This document shows, piece by piece, positions 1 to 7,892 of a DNA stretch of 56,083 nucleotides. Position numbers and translations under genes: made by a program. Each line of letters opens with the position of its first letter. Within the stretch, counting starts at the first letter, position 1. The notes under the pieces were generated by a model that ran no database searches, had not been told where the DNA came from, and saw only the letters and a program-made list of their open reading frames with translations. Source of the DNA: Arthrobacter sp. SO5 (lineage in GTDB: Bacteria; Actinomycetota; Actinomycetes; Actinomycetales; Micrococcaceae); assembly GCF_020532805.1 (NCBI RefSeq), contig NZ_MQTQ01000104.1, forward strand, positions 45,212 through 101,294, given 5' to 3'.

Positions 1-109
1 ACTTGATGTCGCAGGAGAAGTACAACGGCGGCTGCAACCGGGTCATGCCCGCGCTCGTTGCCGAGTCTTGGGCGTGCAGCACGGCATGCTCAGCTTCTAG
101 TCTCTCCAT
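1..109 (-). CDS. 5' end of an unrecognised protein, cut by window edge
   Basis: Only the first 36 codons are visible, beginning MERLEAEHAVLHAQDSATSA. The start is well supported by a strong Shine-Dalgarno sequence (AGGGAGGTGA) seven bases upstream of ATG on the minus strand. The stop codon of a possible small upstream gene (117-272) falls inside that ribosome binding site, so the two would be a tight pair. I do not recognise the N-terminus and give no function. Confidence 0.5.
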   Translation of the reverse strand, partial: MERLEAEHAVLHAQDSATSAGMTRLQPPLYFSCDIK

Positions 110-116
110 AACGACG

Positions 117-272
117 TCACCTCCCTTCAAGCCATTCATGATCCCATCGGCGCACCGCTGCATGACCGCGCAGCGCCCCTTCAGACGCTGACCGCGGACT
201 AACAGAGACACACGACAACAACAGAACCCCGGCGGCGCCACCAGCCGCCGACAGCACAGTGCCAACGATCAA
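117..272 (-). CDS. possible small membrane protein
   Basis: An open frame with high-GC third positions encodes about 51 residues from a TTG codon: one hydrophobic helix (LIVGTVLSAAGGAAGVLLL) and then a charged tail ending EWLEGR. Its TGA stop lies inside the ribosome binding site of the next gene, which is typical of coupled genes. The start is uncertain, because no ATG is present and the frame is open back to about 325. No family recognised. It could be a chance frame, hence the low confidence. Confidence 0.3.
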   Translation of the reverse strand: MIVGTVLSAAGGAAGVLLLSCVSVSPRSASEGALRGHAAVRRWDHEWLEGR

Positions 273-368
273 GGCCCCGCCCTGTGGCTTTCGGCAGTAA
301 ATGGCGGCGTTTTCACAGCGCTATTCGGCGACGTTTTGGCACCATTGTTTTGGCGTCCGTCAGGTGTG

Positions 369-403
369 CTCGCCCCGACCGGCTGCGGGCATGTCGGGGC
401 GAG
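369..403. terminator. strong hairpin, possible terminator
   Basis: CTCGCCCCGAC and GTCGGGGCGAG form a perfect 11-bp stem with a 13-base loop. It lies downstream of the minus-strand PH-like gene that ends at 511. No U-tract follows on either strand, so termination is inferred from position and stem strength only. Confidence 0.4.
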
Positions 404-510
404 GGGGCGGTTGAATCAGGCGCCTTGTCGCCTGGACCAACCTGGACGGTACTGCTCGCTCACACTCGAGGCCACAGCAACGGAATCAACCGTTTCAGGT
501 ATGTCCGCCT

Positions 511-1194
511 CTAGACCAACGCTGCAGCGATCACCGAGAGAATCGCGAGCAGTCCGACGACGACAACGGGCACGTTCCATGTGGAGACGACAACCTCACG
601 TGCGGCGGCGAATCCGGCATATCGTGCGTCCTGCCACGCGGCGACGATGGCATCACGTCCGGTCCTCGTCTCCGGCTGGCTGATCCGTTCGTTGTTCGGA
701 AGCACGGTGAAAGGACGACTCTTGAGGTTTACTTCATTCTGAAATCCGGAGCCCAATGCGGACGGCGGGGTCGGAGCGCCCCAGCTCACGTACTTTTTGC
801 CGGCCGCCCAAATGGATGTGGTGAACCGGACCTCGATGTCCTTCACGGCCCCAAACGGTATCTGGTGGTCGCGCAGACCATTGATCACCTCAAACCCAGA
901 ACCGTCGATGCGCAGGCACGGCCGCCACTGGGATGCGTAAACAAACCACGAAAGCAGCACCAGCCAGGGCGCAGCGCGAATCGCAGCATTGAGATCTCCG
1001 GCAACGAACAACCATGCCAGCGTTCCGGCGGCGCATATCCACACGCCTGCGGCCACCGGTCGGGCCGATGCCGACCGGTGCGTTATGGCCGGTCGCACCG
1101 ACGCATAACGACCGCATCCGCTGACTGTGTCTGGCTGTCCCTTAGCCGGGCCCTCGTTTGGTGTCTGCAATGGTCCCCCTCCATGCCCGGGCAC
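511..1194 (-). CDS. PH-like (bPH family) membrane protein, full-length copy
   Basis: This 227-residue protein has two N-terminal membrane helices (about residues 48-65 and 70-88, ending FVYASQWRP), a PH-like beta segment (about 90-150, with LRIDGSGFEVINGL and IPFGAVKDIEVRF) and a C-terminal helix (VPVVVVGLLAILSVIAAAL). That layout fits the actinobacterial short bPH membrane proteins, whose role is not known. The start ATG sits in a GC hairpin (CCGGGC/GCCCGG), so a later start is possible. A second copy at 11574-11978 has lost the C-terminal part. The lipoprotein normally upstream survives here only as a tail (1361-1563). Confidence 0.65.
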   Translation of the reverse strand: MPGHGGGPLQTPNEGPAKGQPDTVSGCGRYASVRPAITHRSASARPVAAGVWICAAGTLAWLFVAGDLNAAIRAAPWLVLLSWFVYASQWRPCLRIDGSGFEVINGLRDHQIPFGAVKDIEVRFTTSIWAAGKKYVSWGAPTPPSALGSGFQNEVNLKSRPFTVLPNNERISQPETRTGRDAIVAAWQDARYAGFAAAREVVVSTWNVPVVVVGLLAILSVIAAALV

Positions 1195-1563
1195 GCGCCC
1201 GGATGGAAGAAACCTATCCTAAGAATCATCCTGTGGCCCTGCTTGTTCGGTCGTCTGTAGGAGTTGTCCGAGACTTTGAGACACGGAGTGGGCTTTGATC
1301 CAAGACCCCTTCTTTCGGAGACGGCAAGCGGGTGAGCGTCGCCGTCAGCCCGCACCTGCTTTAGGATCCTGTGGCTGTCGGGACCATCCAGAAACCAGCA
1401 ACCGCTCCGGTGGCGGGACCGGTGGTGGGACCGGTGGTGGGACCGGTGGTGGGATAAAACCCTTGGACCTGAACCGGCCCCGCCGCGATGTCGACCTGCG
1501 CTTTTGTGGCCTTTCCGCAGTCGAGATTCAGTTCGAGTCCGCCGCCCCGAAGGCCGGCCTGGG
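784..1563. repeat. direct repeat copy A (PH-like gene plus lipoprotein tail)
   Basis: Closely matches 11574-12298 in the same orientation, across coding and intergenic sequence. The left limit is the shared GCTCACGTACTTTTTG. The right limit is where copy A runs into an IS21-like end at 1564. Copy A contains the complete PH-like gene but only the tail of the lipoprotein. Copy B has the reverse. The two copies bracket about 10 kb. Confidence 0.9.
1361..1563 (-). pseudogene. C-terminal remnant of lipoprotein gene
   Basis: The last ~67 codons match the intact lipoprotein at 12117-12671 (GLELNLDCGKATKAQVDIAA and the PTTGP tail). The signal peptide and first ~115 residues are missing, because an IS21-like end abuts the gene at 1564. 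The tail carries extra 12-bp units encoding TTGP compared with the intact copy. Not expected to be functional. Confidence 0.8.
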
Positions 1564-1612
1564 TGTCATTTTCCGAAGTCGTCTGCACGAAATGTCCAAA
1601 GTCGTCTGCACG
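1564..1612. mobile_element. orphan IS21-like terminal sequence
   Basis: The sequence begins TGTCATTTTCC and carries two copies of AGTCGTCTGCACG (with GAAGTC and AAAGTC contexts) 24 bases apart. A TG terminal dinucleotide and multiple internal end repeats are typical of IS21-family ends. Related ends lie at 12956-13004 and 18450-18479. No istA or istB gene is present in the window, so this is a leftover end. Confidence 0.55.
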
Positions 1613-1649
1613 GCCCACTTCGTGTCCGTATGGGGAACGGCGGATTCAG

Positions 1650-2846
1650 GCGGTCATTGCAACAGGAGTCCTTCGATCAGTTCGATCGGTTTTCTGAACT
1701 CTAGTCTTTTACGTGGCCGGTCGTTGAGTGCCTGGGCGACCCAGTCGAGGTCTTCGGCGCTGTGGATGCCCAGGTCGGTGCCTTTCGGGACGTACTGGCG
1801 GAGCAGGCCATTCGTGTTTTCATTGATGCCTCGCTGCCAGGGTGAGTGCGGGTCGCAGAGATAGATGTCGATGCCGGTGTCGATCTTCACGGTCTTCCAG
1901 TCCTGCATCTCGATGCCCTGGTCCCAGGTCAGGGACTGCCTCAGCGCCTGGGGAAGCGTCTTGATCTTCGCGGTCAGCGCATCACGCATCTGCTCGGCCC
2001 GGTACCCGTCCGGAAGATGAACGAGCATCGCGTAGTTGGTGGTTCTCTCCACGAGGGTCCCGATCGCGGACTGGTTGCCTTTGCCGATGATCAGGTCGCC
2101 CTCCCAGTGCCCTGGCACTGCACGGTCCTGAACCTCGGGGGGACGTTCGGAAATGTTAATCATGCCCGGGATCCGGTTCTTCCGCTGGCCGGCTTTCCTG
2201 CAGGGCTGCCTGACCGCCCGCCCGGTGCGTAAACACGCGGCCAGATCACGGTTAAGTGCTCCGCGGGACTGCACGTAGAGGGACTGGTAAATGGTCTCGG
2301 GTGACACCCGCATCTCCGGCTCATCGGGGAACTCAACCCGCAGGCGTCCTGCGATCTGTTCCGGCGAGTACTTCTTTTTCAGGTCCTCTTCCACCTTCGC
2401 ACGCAGCACGGTGTTCGTGTGCAGTTTCGACGGTTTCGGCCGCGAAGCCCGCTCATACGCCAGCGCGTGCGCCGAGGTTGCCCGGTAGGGCAACCCGGCC
2501 ACCGAATTGCGCCGCAGCTCCCTGGACACCGTCGAGGCTGATCTGTCGATCGCGGCCCCGATCCGGCGCAGCGAGTGTCCCTGGGCGTGCAGCACCGCGA
2601 TCTCTTCCCGCTGGGCGAAGGTCAGGCACCTGCCCTTCAGATCCCGGCCGCGGCGGGGCCTGACACCCCCGGCCTCGGCCAGGACCCGGCGCCCGGTCCG
2701 CCTGCTCGTATTGATCGGCACAACGGCATCGGTGATGAAATCACCGACCTGCATCCCTGCCCAAAACAGCTGCAGAAGATCCGGTCTTACGTAAATTGAA
2801 TACCTCGCCATGACAACACCCATCCGCTAAGTGTTGCAATCACCGC
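1650..2846 (-). mobile_element. IS30-family insertion sequence
   Basis: The element is bounded by imperfect inverted repeats: GCGGTCATTGCAACA at the left, and the reverse complement of TGTTGCAATCACCGC at the right. The repeats enclose one full-length transposase gene. The outermost few bases and the target duplication are not certain. It sits next to the truncated lipoprotein and the IS21-like end, so this spot has taken several insertions. Confidence 0.85.
1654..2823 (-). CDS. IS30-family transposase
   Basis: This 389-residue transposase has an N-terminal HTH_38 domain (LTFAQREEIAVLHAQGHSLR, RIGAAIDRSASTVSRELRRN) and a C-terminal rve/DDE core. Visible catalytic positions are D in HWEGDLIIGK, D in LTWDQGIEM and E in QRGINENTNGLLRQY. 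Its length is normal for the family and there is no frameshift, so it is probably active. The downstream ATG in GVVMARYS is an alternative start. The stop codon lies inside the left terminal repeat, as is common in IS30 elements. Confidence 0.95.
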   Translation of the reverse strand: MGVVMARYSIYVRPDLLQLFWAGMQVGDFITDAVVPINTSRRTGRRVLAEAGGVRPRRGRDLKGRCLTFAQREEIAVLHAQGHSLRRIGAAIDRSASTVSRELRRNSVAGLPYRATSAHALAYERASRPKPSKLHTNTVLRAKVEEDLKKKYSPEQIAGRLRVEFPDEPEMRVSPETIYQSLYVQSRGALNRDLAACLRTGRAVRQPCRKAGQRKNRIPGMINISERPPEVQDRAVPGHWEGDLIIGKGNQSAIGTLVERTTNYAMLVHLPDGYRAEQMRDALTAKIKTLPQALRQSLTWDQGIEMQDWKTVKIDTGIDIYLCDPHSPWQRGINENTNGLLRQYVPKGTDLGIHSAEDLDWVAQALNDRPRKRLEFRKPIELIEGLLLQ

Positions 2847-2977
2847 AAGAACCCAAGGAACCCTTACCGCAACAGTCCCGGCCCTCTTGGGCTGAAAACC
2901 GGGGGTTCATTGATTTCTCTGCCCACGACATGCCCGCACGCCGGGGAAATGTCCCTCCCCTGGGCGAGGATTGACCC

Positions 2978-3673
2978 ATGACAACGCTTATCCCCACCGT
3001 GCTGGCTGAAGCCCTCGACGGCGAAGCCCGGCCGCAGAACCCCTTCCTTTGGACTAAGCAGCCGTGGCTCGATCAAATGCACGACCTTCCGGACGTTCTA
3101 TCGCTCCTCGACCGTCTTCCCGAGAGGGTGAGCCGGCAGTCAACCCTTGATGCGGTCTCAGCAGAGCTGAATGCGGAACGGGTCCTCCCCGCATTCATTG
3201 CGGCGATGGTGTGGGGATGGGGCACGACCGCTGGCATGGGTGCGCTGCGGACACGGTGGATACTCACCCAGACCCAGGCCAAGAGCACCGAAGCGGTCTC
3301 GGAACCGGTTGATTCCTCTGTCGCAGACCGGCTGGAAGCAGGAGCCACGTCTGTGCGCGCAGACGGGGCACTTGAGGCTTTCCGGTTAATGAACAACGAG
3401 GGCCGAATCCTCCACCTTAGGTCCTCTTACTTCACCAAGTGGCTGTACTTCACTTCAGCCGTCGACGGCCCTGATGACCCAAACGCCGCCCCGATCTTCG
3501 ACGACCGAATCGTCGGGTGGCTGGAGAACCCAGCCGGAGTGCCCCTTGAGAAGAACAGCACCGTTTCCTACGGCGAATACTTGGACTTGCTCGCCAACTG
3601 GGGAGAGTCGTACGGTCGAACGAGAGCACAAGTAGAAACCCAAATCTTCAGGCTGGCGACAGGACGCGGATGA
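2978..3673 (+). CDS. OGG-fold (8-oxoguanine glycosylase-like) protein
   Basis: This 231-residue protein resembles the actinobacterial 'OGG fold' group: a helical core with FIAAMVWGWGTTAGMGALRT and the later segment LHLRSSYFTKWLYF. In true OGG enzymes the equivalent region holds the helix-hairpin-helix and catalytic lysine. I cannot confirm the catalytic Lys/Asp pair here, so DNA repair activity is an inference from fold only. Single gene with its own promoter region after IS30. A CCCGCA/TGCGGG palindrome follows at 3717. The assignment rests on pattern recognition of these two motifs. Confidence 0.55.
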   Translation: MTTLIPTVLAEALDGEARPQNPFLWTKQPWLDQMHDLPDVLSLLDRLPERVSRQSTLDAVSAELNAERVLPAFIAAMVWGWGTTAGMGALRTRWILTQTQAKSTEAVSEPVDSSVADRLEAGATSVRADGALEAFRLMNNEGRILHLRSSYFTKWLYFTSAVDGPDDPNAAPIFDDRIVGWLENPAGVPLEKNSTVSYGEYLDLLANWGESYGRTRAQVETQIFRLATGRG

Positions 3674-3716
3674 GTCTTCGGAGTACGACGGCCGCCCTCT
3701 GAAGCAACCACGACTG

Positions 3717-3742
3717 CCCGCAAGCCGATCCCTCTGCGGGAC
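3717..3742. repeat. dispersed palindromic repeat, unit 1
   Basis: CCCGCA and TGCGGG arms enclose AGCCGATCCCTC. It is a member of the intergenic family whose fullest form is roughly GTCCGCTAAG-GGATC-CTTACGGAC. It lies 44 bases after the OGG-fold gene and could act as a terminator. Confidence 0.6.
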
Positions 3743-3853
3743 AGCCACTAGGAAGCGTCATCCCATTGCAGATTTGGCAGACGCCGCCGCCGTCACGTTG
3801 TCGTTTGTCTGAACGGACGGTTCGAAGTCGCCTGCAGAGCCTTTCCCGGCGTC

Positions 3854-5245
3854 TCAACCGCCTTGGTACGTGATCAGGGGCGGGCTTGGTTGCTTACCAC
3901 GCGCTGCCGGGCGCGTCATTGACCAGACGAGGAGTGCGGTGGCGGCAACGGGTGCGATGAAGGCTGCCACGGTCACCAGGCTGAGTCCGACAATTGAACC
4001 GGCGAAGCCAAACATTGCTGTCACGCCGACGCGGAGTGCGGAGCCGCCGGGAACGAGCCGTCCAAAAGGGAGGGCAACGGCGAAGCCCATCAATACTGCT
4101 GCAGCAAGGATCAGCGGCCACTGGTTGGGATGCCCGGCCCCAAGGAATTGGGCGGCTGCCACCACGATGAGACTTGCACTGCACAGGAGGGCCGACCAGC
4201 GCATGACGCCGCCGAAACGCGGGGTCAGCACTGTCCCGGCGGCGATGGTCGCGGGGATGGCTGCCAGCGCGCCAGCGGCCAGGCCGAGGTTCATGGCGTG
4301 GGTGGAATCCTTGACCATTGGTGCCCAGTTACTGCCGGTGAGGGCAAAGAGGGCGCACCCAAGTCCGGCGGTTATGGTCACCAGTGCGGCCGCGCCAGCT
4401 GGGGCGGCCCGCCGCCGGGTCCAAGCTGCCGCCGAAATCGACGGGGACGACCGCGGTGCTGCCCGAAACGTGTCCTGCGGTGCTGACGGGTGGCTCGCAT
4501 TGCCCAGCCTTAAAGCGATGACTAACAGCACGACCGCGCCCAACGTGCCCATCAGTGGTGCCATCAGCGTCAACGCGCCGAGGACGAGCGCCAACGGTGC
4601 TGCCAAGGCAGCACTTTGCACAAGGCGGATGGGCAGAGCGCGTCGTTTACTCAGCACCGATTCGACCGGTGCCACAAGACAGATTGTCCCCGCTATCCAC
4701 GCAAGAATAAGGAAAAAGAGGGTCGACGATCCAAACCAGCTGCGGCCGAGGCCGGCGTCCGCTTCCTCAAAACCGACCGACCAACTCGCTGCCGCCAGCG
4801 CCGCCAAGCCGCAGGCCGGTATGGCGCTGGCTGCGGTGGACATGGCGGCCGGGGCGGAGAGCCGCCCAGCCCGATGCAAGAGAACTATGGCGGAGAGGGC
4901 CAACGCGAGTGGTCCGATGAACACGGCCAACACGAGCCGGGCAAAGCCGGCCCCAGGGAGGACTATCGCGTTGCTCAACAACAGTGCGCTGGCACCGATA
5001 TACGCGACCAGAGCTGTCGCGGCGAAACCGGCGGCCCACCGGGGCGTTGCTCGCTCGCCCAGCCCGTGGGCGCGGAGGGACCACGCTTCCGGAACAGAAG
5101 GGCGCTCCATACCCCGGTCACTGGCGTGCTGTTCGAGACTGTCGAGCACGATACTGCTGTGCTCCTCACGCCAGGGCCGCGGATACCACCGCAGCAGTCG
5201 GGCATACCGACTCCGTCGACTGCCGCTCACTGAGCGAGCCCCCAT
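3854..5245 (-). CDS. multi-pass membrane protein, partner of PadR regulator
   Basis: This 463-residue protein has a short cytoplasmic N-terminus (RYARLLRWYPRPWREEHSSIVLD, typical of actinobacterial membrane proteins that follow PadR genes) and then about 11-12 hydrophobic helices. No transport or enzymatic motif is visible, so its substrate is unknown. Its start overlaps the 3' end of the PadR gene by 19 bases, implying translational coupling and joint control. PadR-membrane protein pairs of this kind are often envelope-stress or export functions, but that is only analogy. A long antisense frame over this gene is a composition artefact. Confidence 0.75.
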   Translation of the reverse strand: MGARSVSGSRRSRYARLLRWYPRPWREEHSSIVLDSLEQHASDRGMERPSVPEAWSLRAHGLGERATPRWAAGFAATALVAYIGASALLLSNAIVLPGAGFARLVLAVFIGPLALALSAIVLLHRAGRLSAPAAMSTAASAIPACGLAALAAASWSVGFEEADAGLGRSWFGSSTLFFLILAWIAGTICLVAPVESVLSKRRALPIRLVQSAALAAPLALVLGALTLMAPLMGTLGAVVLLVIALRLGNASHPSAPQDTFRAAPRSSPSISAAAWTRRRAAPAGAAALVTITAGLGCALFALTGSNWAPMVKDSTHAMNLGLAAGALAAIPATIAAGTVLTPRFGGVMRWSALLCSASLIVVAAAQFLGAGHPNQWPLILAAAVLMGFAVALPFGRLVPGGSALRVGVTAMFGFAGSIVGLSLVTVAAFIAPVAATALLVWSMTRPAARGKQPSPPLITYQGG

Positions 5246-5586
5246 GACATTGTTGCCGGCGCGGGACGGCTGTGAGCGGCGCGGGGAGCCGCTAGCCGGC
5301 TTTCCGCGGCTCGGAGCCTTGCAGCGAGTCGTTCCGCCTCCAAAGCCAAGGCTTGATGCCCATTTTCTGTCAGTTCGTAGTAGCGGCGTGCGCGCCCGCC
5401 GACCGTTTCTTCGCCCGCTCTGCGAACGTGCCCATCTCGCTCTAGACGCTCGAGCGTGGCATAGAGCGTCGTAACCCGCAAAGAAACGGCGGCCGCGGAG
5501 AGCTCTTCAACGTCACGCAGGATGGCGTATCCGTGCTGACGTCCGCCGGCGAGGGCCGTGAGGATCCAAAAGGCAACTTCGGTCAT
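5227..5586 (-). CDS. PadR-family transcriptional regulator
   Basis: This 119-residue protein has a winged helix typical of PadR: FWILTALAGGRQHGYAIL, then the wing region RVTTLYATLERLERDGHV and RRYYELTENGHQAL. It has no C-terminal Vir_AS domain, so it is a short PadR. TATATT lies six bases before ATG, so the message is probably leaderless. A CCCA-N3-TGGG palindrome lies over that promoter (5594-5616), which suggests autorepression and control of the coupled membrane protein gene. Confidence 0.9.
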   Translation of the reverse strand: MTEVAFWILTALAGGRQHGYAILRDVEELSAAAVSLRVTTLYATLERLERDGHVRRAGEETVGGRARRYYELTENGHQALALEAERLAARLRAAESRLAAPRAAHSRPAPATMSWGLAQ

Positions 5587-5593
5587 GCTAGCA

Positions 5594-5616
5594 ATATACC
5601 CAACATGGGAATATAT
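5594..5616 (-). promoter_or_regulatory. PadR promoter with overlapping palindromic operator
   Basis: ATATACCCAACATGGGAATA forms an inverted repeat with CCCA/TGGG core arms and AT-rich flanks, beginning 7 bases upstream of the PadR start codon. On the minus strand it includes TATATT, placed as a -10 box for a transcript starting at the ATG. The position fits autoregulation; binding itself is inferred. Confidence 0.55.
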
Positions 5617-5755
5617 GGACAGCCGGAAATCTCGTTTCCCTCGTGCTGGTGTCGGGCACTTAAACCTGACAACGCCTTGGGATCTGCTGCGGTTGTCGAG
5701 CTCTCAGATTTCATCGTCGGGCTGTCGGAACCGATGACCGTGTTGCCCGATGGCC

Positions 5756-5782
5756 GTTTCGCTAAGGGATCCTCCGACGGAC
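5756..5782. repeat. dispersed palindromic repeat, unit 2
   Basis: GCTAAGGGATCC core flanked by CCG/CGG arms, in the gap between the divergent PadR promoter and the end of the DUF6176 gene. The rest of 5617-5858 shows nothing recognisable. Confidence 0.55.
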
Positions 5783-5858
5783 AGCAGAGCGTCCTTCAAG
5801 CGCCCGGCCTACGGGCAGACTAAACAGCCGAGTCCGCTTCGGGCGACTGATACAGATC

Positions 5859-6314
5859 TCATTCGTGCCCCGTCGCGGCCCAGCGTTTCATTGCTTCGAG
5901 GAGATGATTGGGAGCGAGCATGAAACGGGGTTCGAGTTCCTCCCAGCCCGGCTCCCTGACGGTCCGGCTATACGCTGCATGGTCGGCATCAATGGGAATC
6001 GACTCGTCGAGCCCACCCGATTCCTCGCCCATGAGGGCGACGTGATAGATCCATGCTGAGCCGTCGGCTTCGACGTTCCGGAATGTTGCTTCAAAGACTG
6101 CGCGCCCGGCGGAGAGTCCTTGCTGCAGTTCATCCGGTCGTGAATTGAGCATGTTCATCCACTCCTCAAACGCCAGTTCCTTGCCGCCCACAATGCGTGA
6201 GCGACTTAGTTCGAGTCGCATGCCCGCAGGTACAGATGGCGGCATTTGGTGCCCGGGAAAGTCGCGCGGCACCGGAGTGAATGGGATCTCGAAGTTACCG
6301 TCATCAGAGGTCAT
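5859..6314 (-). CDS. DUF6176 family protein
   Basis: The coding frame is open further upstream, but the protein proper starts at MTSDDGNFEIPF (151 residues). The region MRLELSRSRIVGGKELAFEE followed by WMNMLNSRPDELQQGL, and the later YHVALMGEE, match the DUF6176 ferredoxin-like family (small proteins with an 'arm' of conserved Glu). Function unknown. The start is chosen because homology-like sequence begins there and the extension is arginine-rich, low-quality sequence. The ribosome binding site is weak. Confidence 0.65.
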   Translation of the reverse strand: MTSDDGNFEIPFTPVPRDFPGHQMPPSVPAGMRLELSRSRIVGGKELAFEEWMNMLNSRPDELQQGLSAGRAVFEATFRNVEADGSAWIYHVALMGEESGGLDESIPIDADHAAYSRTVREPGWEELEPRFMLAPNHLLEAMKRWAATGHE

Positions 6315-6458
6315 GAAGGTATTCTCGCGGCGTTGACGGCGCGGGGGCACATCCAACGCAAGCATTTTTGGCTCTGCATCCGTTTGTCTTACCCACCTGG
6401 GCGCAGGGAATTCGGTAATTCGTCCCCCAGACCTACGTCGGGAGGCGAGAATTATCGT

Positions 6459-7070
6459 GTGCCATCCATCAAAGACATCGTCACCTTTCATGAACCGCCT
6501 GTACCTGCGGGGCAGTCTCCGTACGTTTCCGGCGCCGGGCCCTCGCAGCATTTCGAGATAGTCGATGCGCAGGAAGTCTGGCCAGAGCTCTTTCACGTAC
6601 TCGCCGAGCGGGTCCGGGGAGCATTGGGATGGCGTGCCCTGGAGATCGAGCATGTTGGTTCAACGGCGGTTCGAGGGCTTCCCGCTAAAGCCATCATTGA
6701 CGTTGACCTGATCGTCGCTGATCCGAATGACGAACCGTCGTACGTCCCGGCTCTCGAAGACGTCGGATTTGAGCTGAGAGTTCGTGAACCGTGGTGGTTC
6801 GGCCATCGCGTCCTGCGCCACGTTGACCCCGCCTGCCACCTGCACGTTTTCGGGTACGACAGCCCAGAAGTCGTGAAGCATCGGATTTTTCGAGACTGGC
6901 TGCGCGCGAATCCCAGCGATCACGATCTCTACGCAGACACGAAGCGTGAAGCGGCAGCCAAGGCTCAATCCACGGGTGAACACTCCATGCAATACAACGC
7001 AAGAAAGGAAAAAGTCATCAGGGAGATCTACCACCGAGCATTCGTCGCCACAGGGTTGACAAAGACTTAG
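6459..7070 (+). CDS. GrpB family nucleotidyltransferase-fold protein
   Basis: This 203-residue protein starts from GTG (VPSIKDIVTFHEPPVPAG). It carries the GrpB signature EHVGSTAVRGLPAKAIIDVD, which resembles the GS...D.D motif of the nucleotidyltransferase fold, and then CHLHVFGYDSPEVVKHRIF and RDWLR. GrpB proteins are found alone or fused to dephospho-CoA kinase, and their reaction is not firmly known. The upstream 70 codons of the frame run antisense through the DUF6176 gene and are not part of it. The gene is intact and monocistronic. Confidence 0.85.
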   Translation: MPSIKDIVTFHEPPVPAGQSPYVSGAGPSQHFEIVDAQEVWPELFHVLAERVRGALGWRALEIEHVGSTAVRGLPAKAIIDVDLIVADPNDEPSYVPALEDVGFELRVREPWWFGHRVLRHVDPACHLHVFGYDSPEVVKHRIFRDWLRANPSDHDLYADTKREAAAKAQSTGEHSMQYNARKEKVIREIYHRAFVATGLTKT

Positions 7071-7144
7071 AGACGCCCGGCATGGACGGGGAACGACTCC
7101 GGGTTGGTTGACTCCCGCACCTATGGAGCAGGGTGACCGCAATG

Positions 7145-7170
7145 TTCGGTAAAGGATCCTTTAACGTGCG
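7145..7170. repeat. dispersed palindromic repeat, unit 3
   Basis: TAAAGGATCCTTTA is a perfect 14-bp palindrome with CGG/ACG flanks. It sits between the convergent ends of the GrpB (7070) and ASCH (7175) genes, where a bidirectional terminator would be expected. Confidence 0.6.
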
Positions 7171-7174
7171 CTCG

Positions 7175-7630
7175 TTAGGCCGGACCCTTGCTTGGAAGTT
7201 CAGCGCGGGCGGGCACACAGAAACGCACTAAAACAGCTTCCGTCGAGTCCGAGACGGTAAAGGTGGGATCACGCATGGCGGCCCGAAAGTCGGGGCTATG
7301 CCAGAATTCCTCGTGGCCTGCACGCCAGTCGGAGACTGCCTGGTAACCCTCGCCTTCGTCGATCGCGTGAGCTGCATCAACGGTACCGAGGGGCACTACG
7401 CGAACCTCGGTAACTTCCGTGATGCAGACGGGCTGCCCTGACGAATCAACGACCACACCGCGTTCACCGACGACGGGCAACGCCTCGTCGTCTAGCTTGT
7501 ATTGGACGACAAGAGAGGTCGTGCTCGTCTTCCGTCCGTCAAGAATCGCGCCCACGAGTGCATCTCGCAGGGGGCCCGGAAACCCGTACTCTTCGACCGG
7601 TAGACCAGCAATTTCGTCTGGAGATAGCAT
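7175..7630 (-). CDS. ASCH domain protein
   Basis: This 151-residue protein has the ASCH pattern: LVGAILDGRKTSTTSL, VGERGVVVDSSGQPVCIT and VSDWRAGHEEFW. ASCH is a PUA-like RNA-binding beta barrel. Some members act as N4-acetylcytidine amidohydrolases or as RNA-binding regulators, but the specific role here is unknown. TAGGAT lies seven bases before ATG, suggesting leaderless transcription. Intact and full-length. Confidence 0.88.
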   Translation of the reverse strand: MLSPDEIAGLPVEEYGFPGPLRDALVGAILDGRKTSTTSLVVQYKLDDEALPVVGERGVVVDSSGQPVCITEVTEVRVVPLGTVDAAHAIDEGEGYQAVSDWRAGHEEFWHSPDFRAAMRDPTFTVSDSTEAVLVRFCVPARAELPSKGPA

Positions 7631-7774
7631 GCTGAAAATCCTATGCTGTCCCTCTTGAAGTGATTACTTCTCAGCGTCCGACGGGGGTGGCGGCTCCGGC
7701 ATGGGTCACGGCTTGTCCCCCTACGTGAAGGTTGGCGCGGCCATCCATGGCGAGTCGTAGGGATACATCCTAGT

Positions 7775-7800
7775 GCCCGGTAAGGATCGACTTACCGGGC
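7775..7800. terminator. perfect 10-bp hairpin (palindromic repeat, unit 4)
   Basis: GCCCGGTAAG and CTTACCGGGC enclose GATCGA. This is the most perfect member of the dispersed GGATC palindrome family and would make a stable RNA hairpin on either strand. It lies upstream of the S66 peptidase gene. No run of U follows. Confidence 0.6.
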
Positions 7801-7892
7801 TGCTTATCTAGCCCGGTGCGCGATTTGCGCCTCCGGGGTCTGCTCTGGCCGCCGGTTGGCTTCGGCGCGCATTGCACGTTAGCGTCCCTGAC

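Noticed and set aside
3870..5474. Long open frame (534 codons) antisense to the PadR-linked membrane gene
   Set aside because: It mirrors the high-GC third positions of the membrane protein gene; its product is Ala/Arg/Pro-rich with no family resemblance, whereas the minus-strand protein has clear helices and a coupled regulator.
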